A stretch of DNA of 64,000 nucleotides, from assembly GCF_002077695.1 (NCBI RefSeq), contig NZ_MWUE01000019.1:95217-159216 (forward strand). Reading direction: 5' to 3'. This DNA comes from Pantoea latae (GTDB taxonomy: Bacteria > Pseudomonadota > Gammaproteobacteria > Enterobacterales > Enterobacteriaceae). This document shows positions 1 through 7,476 of this stretch, one piece after another (within the stretch, counting starts at the first letter, position 1; each line of letters starts with the position of its first letter). The position numbers and the translations under genes were made by a program. The notes beneath the pieces were generated by a model that did not search any database, was not told where the DNA came from, and saw only the letters and a list, made by a program, of their open reading frames with translations.

Positions 1-588
1 GATATGCACAAGCGGCCTGACAACGAGCTGCGCCGCATTCAGTATGTGTTTCAGATGGCGGACACCGCGCTCAATCCGGCGCACAGCGTCGAGCGCATCC
101 TGTCGCGTCCGCTGGCGCTGTTTCACGGCTTGCGCGGGCAGGCGCTGACCCAGCGGCTGCATCAGCTGCTCGATCTGGTGAAGCTGCCGCGCAGCGTGCT
201 GTGGCGACGCCCCTGGGCGCTCTCCGGCGGGCAGAAGCAGCGCGTTAACCTGGCGCGCGCGCTGGCGGCGGAGCCGGATCTGATCCTGTGCGACGAAGTG
301 ACCTCGGCGCTCGACACCGTGGTTGCCGCGGCGGTGCTGGATCTGATCAGCGAGCTGCGGCGCGAGCTGGGCCTGTCGGTGCTGTTTATCAGCCACGATA
401 TGCACGCGGTGCGCGCGGTGTGCGACAACATCGTGGTGATGAAGTCGGGGCGCATCGTCACCCAGCTGGCGCGGGACGATTACGACAAGCCGACCAGCGA
501 ACTCTATTTCGAGCGGCTGAAGCGCGCCGTGCCGGAGCTGCGGCAGGGGTGGCTGGATGAGCACGAAGAGATTTTAAAGGCGGAATAG
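1..588 (+). CDS. ABC transporter ATP-binding protein, oligopeptide/dipeptide type, C-terminal part (5' end outside window)
   Basis: The frame is open from base 1, so the gene starts upstream and the Walker A region is missing. What remains has the Q-loop (VFQ, followed by DTALNP), the signature LSGGQKQRVNLARAL, Walker B and D-loop (LILCDEVTSALD) and the H-loop (SHDMHAV). The DTALNP stretch is typical of the ATPases of oligopeptide, dipeptide, nickel and glutathione importers, often the second half of a fused GsiA-like ATPase. It would hydrolyse ATP on the cytoplasmic face to drive uptake of a peptide-like solute. The downstream amidohydrolase and aminotransferase genes suggest that the transported compound is broken down by them, but the substrate cannot be read from this fragment. 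Confidence 0.85.
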   Translation, partial: DMHKRPDNELRRIQYVFQMADTALNPAHSVERILSRPLALFHGLRGQALTQRLHQLLDLVKLPRSVLWRRPWALSGGQKQRVNLARALAAEPDLILCDEVTSALDTVVAAAVLDLISELRRELGLSVLFISHDMHAVRAVCDNIVVMKSGRIVTQLARDDYDKPTSELYFERLKRAVPELRQGWLDEHEEILKAE

Positions 589-753
589 GGCTATCTTGCT
601 TGCCATAGTGTCCCCGGGCAGTGCGCGCTGAGCTGCCACTCTCTCTGCGGATCGCGAGACCGGCTGCGCCGCTCACCGATCCCATACACTAGCGCTGCCA
701 TAGCGTAGAGGGCAGCGCATTTAAAAAGCCAGGCATGATGTAAGGAGAAAACC

Positions 754-1602
754 ATGACCGCACTTTTTCGCGCCATGAACGCGCAGGATCTGGAGCAGTG
801 CTACGCCATGACGCAGCAGCTGAAATGGCCGCACCGTCGTGAAGACTGGCAGCAGGCGATGACCTTCGGCGAAGGCGTGGTGATTGAAGAGCAGGGCAAA
901 CTGCTCGGCAGCGCCATTCTCTGGCGCTGGGGCGAACGCGCTGCCACCATCGGGCTGGTGATGGTGGATGGCCAGCAGCAGGGCCGCGGGCTGGGCAAAC
1001 AGCTGATGCTGACTCTGCTGGAGAAGGTGCCCGAGCACAACGTGCGGCTGCACGCCACCGAGATGGGCAAAGGGCTCTATGAGAAGCTCGGCTTTGTCAC
1101 CACCGGGCAGATCCTCCAGCACCAGACGCGCGCGCTGGAGGCGGTGCCGCCCGTGGCGATCCCGGCGGGAGTGACGCTTCGCCGCGCGCAGGCGCAGGAC
1201 GTGCCGACGCTGACCGCGCTCGACCAGCAGGCGCACGGCATGCTGCGCCCGCAGCTGATGGCGCATATCGTCAGCCAGCATCAGACCGTGCTGCTGGAGG
1301 ATGCGCAGCATCAGGTTCACGGCTTCGCCAGCCTGCGCCGCTTCGGCCACGGCTGGGCGATTGGCCCGATTATCGCGCAGGATTTTCCGCTGGCGCAGGC
1401 GCTGGTCGCCTCGCTGATGCAGGGGCTGCGCGGCGAGTTCGTGCGCATCGACACCGACGCTGCGCTGCCGCTGGCCGGCTGGCTCGCCACGCTCGGGCTG
1501 GCGCAGGTGGACAATCCCACCACCATGGTGCGCGGCACGCCCTGGACGCCGCAGGCGGATACCATGCAGGCGTTCGGCCTGATGACCCAGGCGATGGCCT
1601 GA
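754..1602 (+). CDS. GNAT-family acetyltransferase with two GNAT-like halves
   Basis: Predicted 282-residue cytoplasmic acyl-CoA-dependent acetyltransferase. The N-terminal half carries the acetyl-CoA binding motif Q-x-x-G-R-G-x-G near residues 75-81, within a normal GNAT core. The C-terminal half (about 140-282) starts with a second GNAT-like entry strand (TLRRAQAQDVPTL) but lacks a clear Q/R-x-x-G-x-G/A motif, so it is probably a degenerate repeat. The start has a good ribosome binding site (AAGGAG, 7 bases upstream). The stop overlaps the next gene by one base (TGATG), so it is probably co-translated with the dehydrogenase and amidohydrolase. The acceptor is unknown; the neighbours make an amine or amino acid plausible. 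Confidence 0.8.
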   Translation: MTALFRAMNAQDLEQCYAMTQQLKWPHRREDWQQAMTFGEGVVIEEQGKLLGSAILWRWGERAATIGLVMVDGQQQGRGLGKQLMLTLLEKVPEHNVRLHATEMGKGLYEKLGFVTTGQILQHQTRALEAVPPVAIPAGVTLRRAQAQDVPTLTALDQQAHGMLRPQLMAHIVSQHQTVLLEDAQHQVHGFASLRRFGHGWAIGPIIAQDFPLAQALVASLMQGLRGEFVRIDTDAALPLAGWLATLGLAQVDNPTTMVRGTPWTPQADTMQAFGLMTQAMA

Positions 1603-2528
1603 TGCAGATCCTCTATAAATCAGATCCCCAGCGCGGCGCGCTGTGGCAGCAGTGGCTGGCGCAGCACGCGCCCGATATTCAGCTGCATCTCTGGCCGGAA
1701 AGCGGCAACCCGCATGAGATCGAAATGCTGATCGCCTGGCAGCCGCCGGAAAGGCTGATGGAAACCTGGCCCAACCTGAAAGCGCTGCTGTCGGTGGGCG
1801 CAGGCGCCGATCAGTTCGATCTTGCCGCCTTGCCGCCCGACCTGCCGGTGGTGCGCATGATCGAGCCGGGCCTGACCCAGGGCATGGTGGAGTATGTCAC
1901 CTTCGCGGTGCTCGGCCTGCATCGCGATATGGTGCGCTACCTGCAGCAGCAGCGCGAGGCGCAGTGGCTGGCGCACAGCGTCCGGCCCGCCGCCACGCGG
2001 CGCGTCGGCGTGATGGGGCTCGGCGAGCTGGGCCAGGCCGCGCTGCGGCAGCTGGCAACGCTCGGCTTCGACTGCGCCGGCTGGAGCCGCACGCCGCGCC
2101 AGCTCGACGGCGTCGCGTGCTTTCACGGTGACGGGCAGCTCAGCGCGTTTCTGGCGCGCAGCGACATTCTGGTCTGCCTGCTGCCGCTGACGGCGGAGAC
2201 GCGCGGCCTGCTGAACCGCGATCTTTTTAGCCAGCTACCGCCGGGCGCGGCGCTGGTGCAGGCGGGACGCGGCGCGCAGCTGCATCATGCCGATCTGCTG
2301 GCGGCGCTCGACAGTGGCCAGCTCGGCGCGGCGGTAATCGACGTCACCGATCCCGAGCCGCTGCCGCCGTCCCATCCCTTCTGGCGTCATCCCGCTATCT
2401 GGCTGACGCCGCATATCGCCAGCCAGACGCAAAACGAGAGCGCCGTGGCCGCGCTGCTCGAGAACCTGCGTCGCTATCAGCGCGGCGAACCGATGATCGG
2501 TCTGATCGACCGCGCGCGAGGTTATTAA
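1602..2528 (+). CDS. D-2-hydroxyacid dehydrogenase, glyoxylate/hydroxypyruvate reductase A-like
   Basis: Predicted 308-residue NAD(P)H-dependent 2-ketoacid reductase. It has the Rossmann motif G-L-G-E-L-G at residues 139-144 and the family's catalytic set: Arg in AGRGAQLHHADLL, Glu in TDPEPLP and His in TPHIAS. Size and motifs fit the GhrA branch, which reduces glyoxylate and hydroxypyruvate. It is joined by one-base overlaps to the acetyltransferase upstream and the amidohydrolase downstream, so all three are probably one transcript. It may reduce the keto acid made by the aminotransferase further downstream, which is inferred from context only. Most enterics carry ghrA elsewhere, so this could be a pathway-specific paralogue. 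Confidence 0.85.
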   Translation: MQILYKSDPQRGALWQQWLAQHAPDIQLHLWPESGNPHEIEMLIAWQPPERLMETWPNLKALLSVGAGADQFDLAALPPDLPVVRMIEPGLTQGMVEYVTFAVLGLHRDMVRYLQQQREAQWLAHSVRPAATRRVGVMGLGELGQAALRQLATLGFDCAGWSRTPRQLDGVACFHGDGQLSAFLARSDILVCLLPLTAETRGLLNRDLFSQLPPGAALVQAGRGAQLHHADLLAALDSGQLGAAVIDVTDPEPLPPSHPFWRHPAIWLTPHIASQTQNESAVAALLENLRRYQRGEPMIGLIDRARGY

Positions 2529-3652
2529 TGAACATTGACGCTCTTGTCGCGCTGCGGCGCGATCTGCATGCCCACCCGGAACTGGGCTATCAGGAGACGC
2601 GCACCGGCGACATCGTGGCGCGCTTTCTGCACCAGCTGGGGCTGAAGGTCCATCGCAACATCGGCAAAACCGGCGTGGTCGGCGTGCTGACGCGCGGCGA
2701 CGGCAGGCGGGCGATTGGGCTGCGCGCCGATATGGACGCGCTGCCGATGCAGGATCAGGGCGACGCGCCCTGGAAAAGCAGGACGGCGAACGTCTGCCAC
2801 GCCTGCGGCCACGACGGGCATACCGCGATGCTGCTCGGCGCGGCGCAGCAGCTGGCGGAGACGGGCGACTTCAACGGCACGATCTACTTTATCTTTCAGC
2901 CGGCGGAAGAGGGGCTGGCGGGCGCGAAGGCGATGATCGACGACGGCTTGTTCAGCCGCTTTCCCTGCGAGGCGGTCTATGCGCTGCACAACTGGCCGGA
3001 GCTGCCGCTCGGTGAGGTGCAGACCCGTCCCGGCGCCATTATGGCGGCGGCGGACCGCTTCGATATTAGGGTAAAAGGCGGCGGCGGCCACGCCGCGCAG
3101 CCGCATCTGACGCGCGACACGCTGCTGGCGACCAGCGAACTGGTGGTGCAGCTCAATACGCTGGTGGCGCGCGCCATCGATCCCTGCGAAGCGGCGCTGC
3201 TGAGCGTGACGCGCATGCAGGGCGGCTTCTCGCACAACATGATCCCGGCGGAGGCGTCGATCACCGGCACGGTGCGCACCTTCAGCCCGACGGCGCAGGA
3301 TACGCTCGAAGCGCGGCTGCGCGAGATGGCGCATCACGTTACCGCCGCACACGGCCTGCAGGCGGAAGTGAACTATTTGCGCTACTACCCGGCCACGATA
3401 AACAGCGAGGCAGAGGCGAAGCTTGCCGTTGAAGCGCTCAGCGAGGCGGGATTCAGCGCCCGCGTCGCGCGCCAGCCCGCGCTCACCTCAGAGGACTTCG
3501 CCTTTATGCTGCAGGCGAAGCCGGGCGCCTATCTCTGGATTGGCTCGGCGCCGTCGCGGCCGCTGCACCACTCCGCCTACGACTTTAACGACGAGCTGAT
3601 CCCCTATGGCGTGCGCGCCTTAACGGCGCTTGCCCGCCGCGCATCAGGTTAA
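2528..3652 (+). CDS. M20-family amidohydrolase (hippurate hydrolase / N-acyl-amino acid deacylase type)
   Basis: Predicted 374-residue metal-dependent hydrolase that cleaves an N-acyl or amide bond to release an amino acid. The binding motif H-A-C-G-H-D-G-H lies at 91-98, the glutamate pair E127-E128 follows, and the C-terminal S-E-D-F motif is present. The order catalytic domain, inserted dimerisation lid (about 175-290) and returning catalytic strand matches the HipO/IAA-amino acid hydrolase group. No signal peptide is visible, so it is cytoplasmic. The start overlaps the dehydrogenase stop by one base (TAATG). With the aminotransferase after it, it could deacylate an imported N-acyl amino compound; the exact substrate is not readable. 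Confidence 0.87.
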   Translation: MNIDALVALRRDLHAHPELGYQETRTGDIVARFLHQLGLKVHRNIGKTGVVGVLTRGDGRRAIGLRADMDALPMQDQGDAPWKSRTANVCHACGHDGHTAMLLGAAQQLAETGDFNGTIYFIFQPAEEGLAGAKAMIDDGLFSRFPCEAVYALHNWPELPLGEVQTRPGAIMAAADRFDIRVKGGGGHAAQPHLTRDTLLATSELVVQLNTLVARAIDPCEAALLSVTRMQGGFSHNMIPAEASITGTVRTFSPTAQDTLEARLREMAHHVTAAHGLQAEVNYLRYYPATINSEAEAKLAVEALSEAGFSARVARQPALTSEDFAFMLQAKPGAYLWIGSAPSRPLHHSAYDFNDELIPYGVRALTALARRASG

Positions 3653-3780
3653 GAAATTTCCCTGCTGTAAGGGCACCGATTTTGACAGGAAATGCCGCAG
3701 CCTTACCCATAACGGCAGCATGCTAAACCAGTGGGTTGCGATACTTGAGCCAACCGAACGTTACGTGGATGAGGTAAAAA

Positions 3781-5097
3781 ATGCAGAATGTCATCGCCAA
3801 ACAACAGACCTATTCAGACAACAGTTTGCTGCTGGACGCGCGCGAGCAGAACGTGCCGCGCGGCGTGGTCACCGCGCACCCGCTGGTGATTGAGCGCGCA
3901 AAGGGCAGCGAAGTGTGGGACGTCGAAGGCAACCGCTATCTCGACTTCGTCGGCGGCATCGGCGTGCTCAACGTCGGGCACAACCATCCGGCGGTGGTCA
4001 ACGCCGTTACGCGCCAGCTGGGGCTGGTGTCGCACGCCTGTTTTCAGGTGGTGGCCTATCCGGGCTACATCGAACTGGCGCAGCGGCTTAACCAGCTGGT
4101 TGGCGGCGAAGAGGCCTACAAGAGCGTCTTCTTCACCAGCGGCGCGGAGGCAGTGGAGAACGCGATTAAAATCGCCCGCGCCCATACCAACCGCTCCGGG
4201 GTCATCGCCTTTGACGGCGCCTTCCACGGCCGCACGCTGCTGGGCGTGACGCTGACCGGCATGAGCCAGCCCTATAAACAGAACTTTGGCCCGTTCCCGG
4301 CGGATATTTACCGCCTGCCGTTCCCTAATCCGCTGCACGGCGTGACAGAAGTAGACTGCCTGAAGGCGCTGGATCAGCTGTTCGCGGTGCAGATCGCGCC
4401 GGAGCGCGTCGCGGCGATCATTATCGAGCCGGTGCAGGGCGACGGCGGCTTCCTGCTTGCCGGCCCGGCGTTTATGCAGGCGCTGCGCCGCATTACCGAG
4501 CAGCACGGCATTGTGCTGATCTGCGACGAAGTGCAGACCGGCTTTGGCCGCACCGGCAAAATGTTCGCTTTCCAGCATCTCAACATCAAACCTGACCTGG
4601 TCACGGTGGCGAAAAGCCTCGGCGGCGGCCTGCCGATCTCCGGCGTGGTGGGCAAGGCGGCGATCATGGACGCGCCGACGCCGGGCGGGCTGGGCGGCAC
4701 CTACGGCGGCAACGCGCTGGGCTGCGCGGCGGCGCTGGCGGTGCTCGATCTGCTGGAGCATGACAACCTGCTGGCGCGCGCCAACCAGCTCGGCGAGCAG
4801 CTGCACGCGCGGCTGCAGCAGCTGGCGGAGAAGTACGCCTGCATCGGCGACGTGCGCGGCCTCGGCTTTATGCTGGCGGTGGAGATCCTCGATTTCGAAA
4901 GCGGCAAGCCAGACGCTGCGCTGACGCAGAAGATCCTCGACAGCGCCTGTCAGGAGGGGCTGCTGCTGATTAAGTGTGGCGTTCAGCGCAACGTGGTGCG
5001 CTTCCTCGCGCCGCTTGTCACAACCGATTCACAATTAGAAGAGGCGCTGCACATTTTTGATATTGCGCTGGCGCGCGCCACCGGCCGTCTCGGATAA
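3781..5097 (+). CDS. gabT: Class III PLP aminotransferase, GABA aminotransferase-like
   Basis: Predicted 438-residue pyridoxal-phosphate enzyme transferring an omega-amino group (typically from 4-aminobutyrate) to 2-oxoglutarate. Visible family features are the TSGAEAVENAIK cofactor loop (about 119-130), CDEVQTGFGRTG with cofactor-binding Asp249, and Lys278 in TVAKSLGGG as the Schiff-base lysine. It is slightly longer than E. coli GabT/PuuE. The start is supported by a GAGGT-like site. The 128-bp gap before it separates it from the amidohydrolase and leaves room for its own promoter. The adjacent Lrp/AsnC-type gene is a natural candidate regulator. Specificity could be GABA, 5-aminovalerate or diaminobutyrate; the symbol marks the family. 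Confidence 0.85.
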   Translation: MQNVIAKQQTYSDNSLLLDAREQNVPRGVVTAHPLVIERAKGSEVWDVEGNRYLDFVGGIGVLNVGHNHPAVVNAVTRQLGLVSHACFQVVAYPGYIELAQRLNQLVGGEEAYKSVFFTSGAEAVENAIKIARAHTNRSGVIAFDGAFHGRTLLGVTLTGMSQPYKQNFGPFPADIYRLPFPNPLHGVTEVDCLKALDQLFAVQIAPERVAAIIIEPVQGDGGFLLAGPAFMQALRRITEQHGIVLICDEVQTGFGRTGKMFAFQHLNIKPDLVTVAKSLGGGLPISGVVGKAAIMDAPTPGGLGGTYGGNALGCAAALAVLDLLEHDNLLARANQLGEQLHARLQQLAEKYACIGDVRGLGFMLAVEILDFESGKPDAALTQKILDSACQEGLLLIKCGVQRNVVRFLAPLVTTDSQLEEALHIFDIALARATGRLG

Positions 5098-5238
5098 TGC
5101 CTTCTTCCTCATTGATATTGCTGGAATAATTATAATTTTTCCTGATGGTTAACACGCATGTTAACGCTGGCGCTGGCGGCGCAAAGCGTGTTATACCATC
5201 AGCACGTCCTGCACAATTGGTTAACAATGAGGGGTGGT

Positions 5239-5751
5239 ATGAACGGCTTAATGAAACTTGACCGCATCGATATCAACATCCTGGTGCAACTGCAAAAAGA
5301 TGGCCGTATCAGCAACGTTAATCTCGCCGACGCCGTGGGACTTTCGCCCAGTCCGTGCCTGCAGCGCGTCAAGCGCCTTGAGCAGGCGGGGTTTATCACC
5401 GGCTATGAAGCCCATATCAATCTCACCAAAATCACCGACTCGGTCACGGTGTTTACCGAAGTGACGCTCTCGGGCCATCGCCGCGAAGATTTTATGAAGT
5501 TCGAAAGCGCGCTGCGCGATGTGGATGAGCTGATGGAGTGTCATCTGATCACCGGCGGCTACGACTATCTGCTGCGCTTTATCACCCGCAGCATTGAGCA
5601 CTATCAGGAAGTGATCGAGAAGATGCTCGATGCGCAGATCGGCATCGACAAATATTTTAGCTATATCGTGATTAAATCACCGGTGATGAAGAGCAGCGTG
5701 CCGCTGCGCTCGCTGATTACGCGGCAGAACGATGTGCTGAGCGCGCTCTAG
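5239..5751 (+). CDS. Lrp/AsnC-family transcriptional regulator
   Basis: Predicted 170-residue DNA-binding regulator. The N-terminal winged helix-turn-helix (about 5-65, with LDRIDINILVQLQKDGRIS and the recognition helix LSPSPCLQRVKRLE) is followed by the RAM/AsnC ligand domain with the G-G-Y-D-Y-L-L-R motif. The frame is open further upstream to 5158, but ATG 5239 follows a GAGGGG ribosome binding site and gives the normal family length. It lies 141 bp after the aminotransferase gene. Lrp-type regulators beside PLP aminotransferases usually respond to the amino acid substrate, so local control of the upstream catabolic genes is likely. It differs clearly from global Lrp, which would be encoded elsewhere. 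Confidence 0.88.
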   Translation: MNGLMKLDRIDINILVQLQKDGRISNVNLADAVGLSPSPCLQRVKRLEQAGFITGYEAHINLTKITDSVTVFTEVTLSGHRREDFMKFESALRDVDELMECHLITGGYDYLLRFITRSIEHYQEVIEKMLDAQIGIDKYFSYIVIKSPVMKSSVPLRSLITRQNDVLSAL

Positions 5752-5790
5752 GTCACTTTCTTCATTCTCATCAAACGCAATAACAGAAGC

Positions 5791-5812
5791 GGCTAAAGCA
5801 GACGCTTTAGTC
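5791..5812 (+). terminator. Hairpin after the Lrp-type gene, possible terminator
   Basis: A 9-bp stem (GGCTAAAGC / GCTTTAGTC, one G-U pair) with a 4-base loop lies about 40 bases past the regulator stop. Only a weak T-rich tail follows, so termination is uncertain. Confidence 0.3.
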
Positions 5813-5938
5813 GTCATCGTTGTTATTCCACTCCTCTGTTCGTTTCTGGAATCTACCCCGCAAAAATGGCTTGAATTCACTAATGTAATGCGGTTTCAGA
5901 CGATATAAAATCTGGTGAAAAATAGGGAGGTGAACATC

Positions 5939-6172
5939 ATGGATCACTATCATATGCCCGCGCTGACAATGGACGAAATTCGCCAAATTGGCGAGTTGGC
6001 GGTTGCCCATGTCACAAGTTTGAAAATCGCCACCACTAAAACGGAAGATTTTTTACTCAATGAGTTAAACAGAAGAGAAACCGAAGACGCTTTTAAAAAG
6101 TGCGGCATCACTGCGGCTGAAGGAAGAAAGATTTTTAATGAAGTATTTAACAGCGTAAGGAAGGGTGAATAG
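5939..6172 (+). CDS. Small hypothetical protein (77 aa) in AT-rich patch
   Basis: Unrecognised 77-residue protein. The ATG at 5939 follows a strong GGGAGGTG site, which decides the start over an in-frame upstream ATG at 5915. The product is soluble, charged and mostly helical (for example MDEIRQIGELAVAHV and RRETEDAFKKCG), with a single cysteine and no membrane segment. It sits in a stretch visibly richer in A and T than its flanks, next to another small orphan gene, which suggests acquisition by transfer. No function can be given. Confidence 0.6.
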   Translation: MDHYHMPALTMDEIRQIGELAVAHVTSLKIATTKTEDFLLNELNRRETEDAFKKCGITAAEGRKIFNEVFNSVRKGE

Positions 6173-6217
6173 GAAATAGTCAACAGTTTGTTAGCATGCT
6201 TTACATGAGGTTTTAAT

Positions 6218-6553
6218 ATGCCAGACCACAAGCAGTGGGTCTTTACCAGGCTAGTAGAAGACACGGACGATATCAGACAGCTGATCGCTTATGCCATATA
6301 TAAAGCCGACAAAGATGATTATGCGAAACAACTGGTCAGGCGTCGACTGCCTGAATCGCAATTGCCTGCATATCTGGAACGTTATCATGACAGCATAGCG
6401 TATTCAGAGCGACAGCTTGACCATTACCGCGATAAAGCCGCCTGTATTATTGATCGGTTGGTACTGACAGTCAGTCAGCAGGTCCAGTATGCCTGTGATC
6501 GCAAAATTGCATCATTGAAACTTAGCCACGAAGCGGAGCTGGATAAGAAATAG
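6218..6553 (+). CDS. Hypothetical protein (111 aa), probably the N-terminal part of an interrupted gene
   Basis: Unrecognised 111-residue charged helical protein, ATG preceded by GAGGTTTTA. It begins with a compact domain (residues 1-60, with QWVFTRLVEDTDDI and LIAYAIYKADKDDYA) and continues as a helix rich in charged residues. The frame carries on without another stop past the TAG at 6551-6553 and runs directly into a membrane segment, see the next entry. The layout of a soluble N-terminal domain, a coiled linker and a C-terminal membrane anchor suggests that one gene of about 202 codons has been cut by a nonsense codon. Whether the short product is functional is unknown. Confidence 0.55.
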   Translation: MPDHKQWVFTRLVEDTDDIRQLIAYAIYKADKDDYAKQLVRRRLPESQLPAYLERYHDSIAYSERQLDHYRDKAACIIDRLVLTVSQQVQYACDRKIASLKLSHEAELDKK

Positions 6554-6826
6554 ATTGAGTGGGGCAAAAACGCAACGGCTTATAGCGCTTATCTGGCAAA
6601 ACCAGCCTGGTCAGCCACATTAATGAACGGGGTTATTAAATGGCTCCTCAGCGGCATATCAGGTTTACTGGCAACGCTGTTTTCTACGCTGTTAATTGTG
6701 GGTACGCTTTCGCTCTTTGCGCCAGAAATGAGAAGCGCAGCCCGGAATATATTGAAAAATGGCATCGATACCTTGATCCCTTTAAACCCAACAGGTTTAT
6801 CTGATACCGGACGACATAATGAGTAG
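6554..6826 (+). pseudogene. C-terminal membrane-anchor remainder of the 6218 gene after an in-frame TAG
   Basis: The reading frame of the gene at 6218 stays open after the TAG at 6551-6553 and encodes a linker, then one hydrophobic segment (WLLSGISGLLATLF followed by STLLIVGTLSLFA) and a short polar tail to the stop at 6824-6826. The first ATG after the TAG, at 6623, has no Shine-Dalgarno sequence, which argues against an independent gene. Independent translation as a 67-residue membrane peptide, or stop-codon readthrough, cannot be excluded. Confidence 0.5.
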
Positions 6827-7013
6827 GCTGTTCCTGTAGCGAAATCGGTTTCACACTCTTTTTACACCTGATCAAGCCTGCTGTTTCTACGCAGCATAAA
6901 ATTTCTTTTCCACCTTTTTTTCACCGCATTTGACCGGTTCGCCGCGCCTCTTCAGCCGCGTCGGCTGGCGCTGCGCCTTTACTATAAATTGATGCCGCGA
7001 CAAGGAGTTATTT

Positions 7014-7460
7014 ATGACCGCACCGATCATTGCAGACCATATCTGGCAGCGCGACGACTTTACCCTCTCTACCAAACGGACGCGGCTGGATATGGACTGG
7101 ATCCACTTTCAGCTGGCAGAACGTTCCTACTGGGCGAAGGGGCAGGCGCGCGCCACCACCGAGCGGGCCATCGCCGCGTCGCTGCCGTTCGGGCTGTACC
7201 GGGGCGAAGCGCAGATCGGCTTTGCGCGGCTGATTACCGACTACACCCGCTTCGGCTGGCTGTGCGACGTGATGATTGACGAGGCGTGGCGCGGTCACGG
7301 CTTAGGTAGCTGGCTGGCCAGCTGCGTGCGCGAGCATCCGGAGCTGGCCACGGTGCGCCGCTGGATGCTCTCTACAAACGATGCCCATCAGCTCTACCAG
7401 CGGCTCGGCTGGCGCGTAGTGCAGGAGCCGCACAAGCTGATGGAGTTCCCTCTCTCCTGA
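7014..7460 (+). CDS. GNAT-family N-acetyltransferase
   Basis: Predicted 148-residue single-domain acetyltransferase. The acyl-CoA motif R-G-x-G-L-G lies in AWRGHGLGSWL (about 92-102), and the C-terminal part with DAHQLYQRLGWR is typical of the family. An AAGGAG site precedes the ATG. It ends 16 bp before the hydantoinase-like gene and is probably on the same transcript. The substrate is unknown; a small amine or amino acid is a reasonable guess from context. Confidence 0.82.
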   Translation: MTAPIIADHIWQRDDFTLSTKRTRLDMDWIHFQLAERSYWAKGQARATTERAIAASLPFGLYRGEAQIGFARLITDYTRFGWLCDVMIDEAWRGHGLGSWLASCVREHPELATVRRWMLSTNDAHQLYQRLGWRVVQEPHKLMEFPLS

Positions 7461-7476
7461 CTCTGGAGCGACACAG

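Noticed and set aside
5158..5238. Upstream extension of the Lrp-type gene
   Set aside because: The extra 27 residues have no family similarity; ATG 5239 has the ribosome binding site and gives the normal length.
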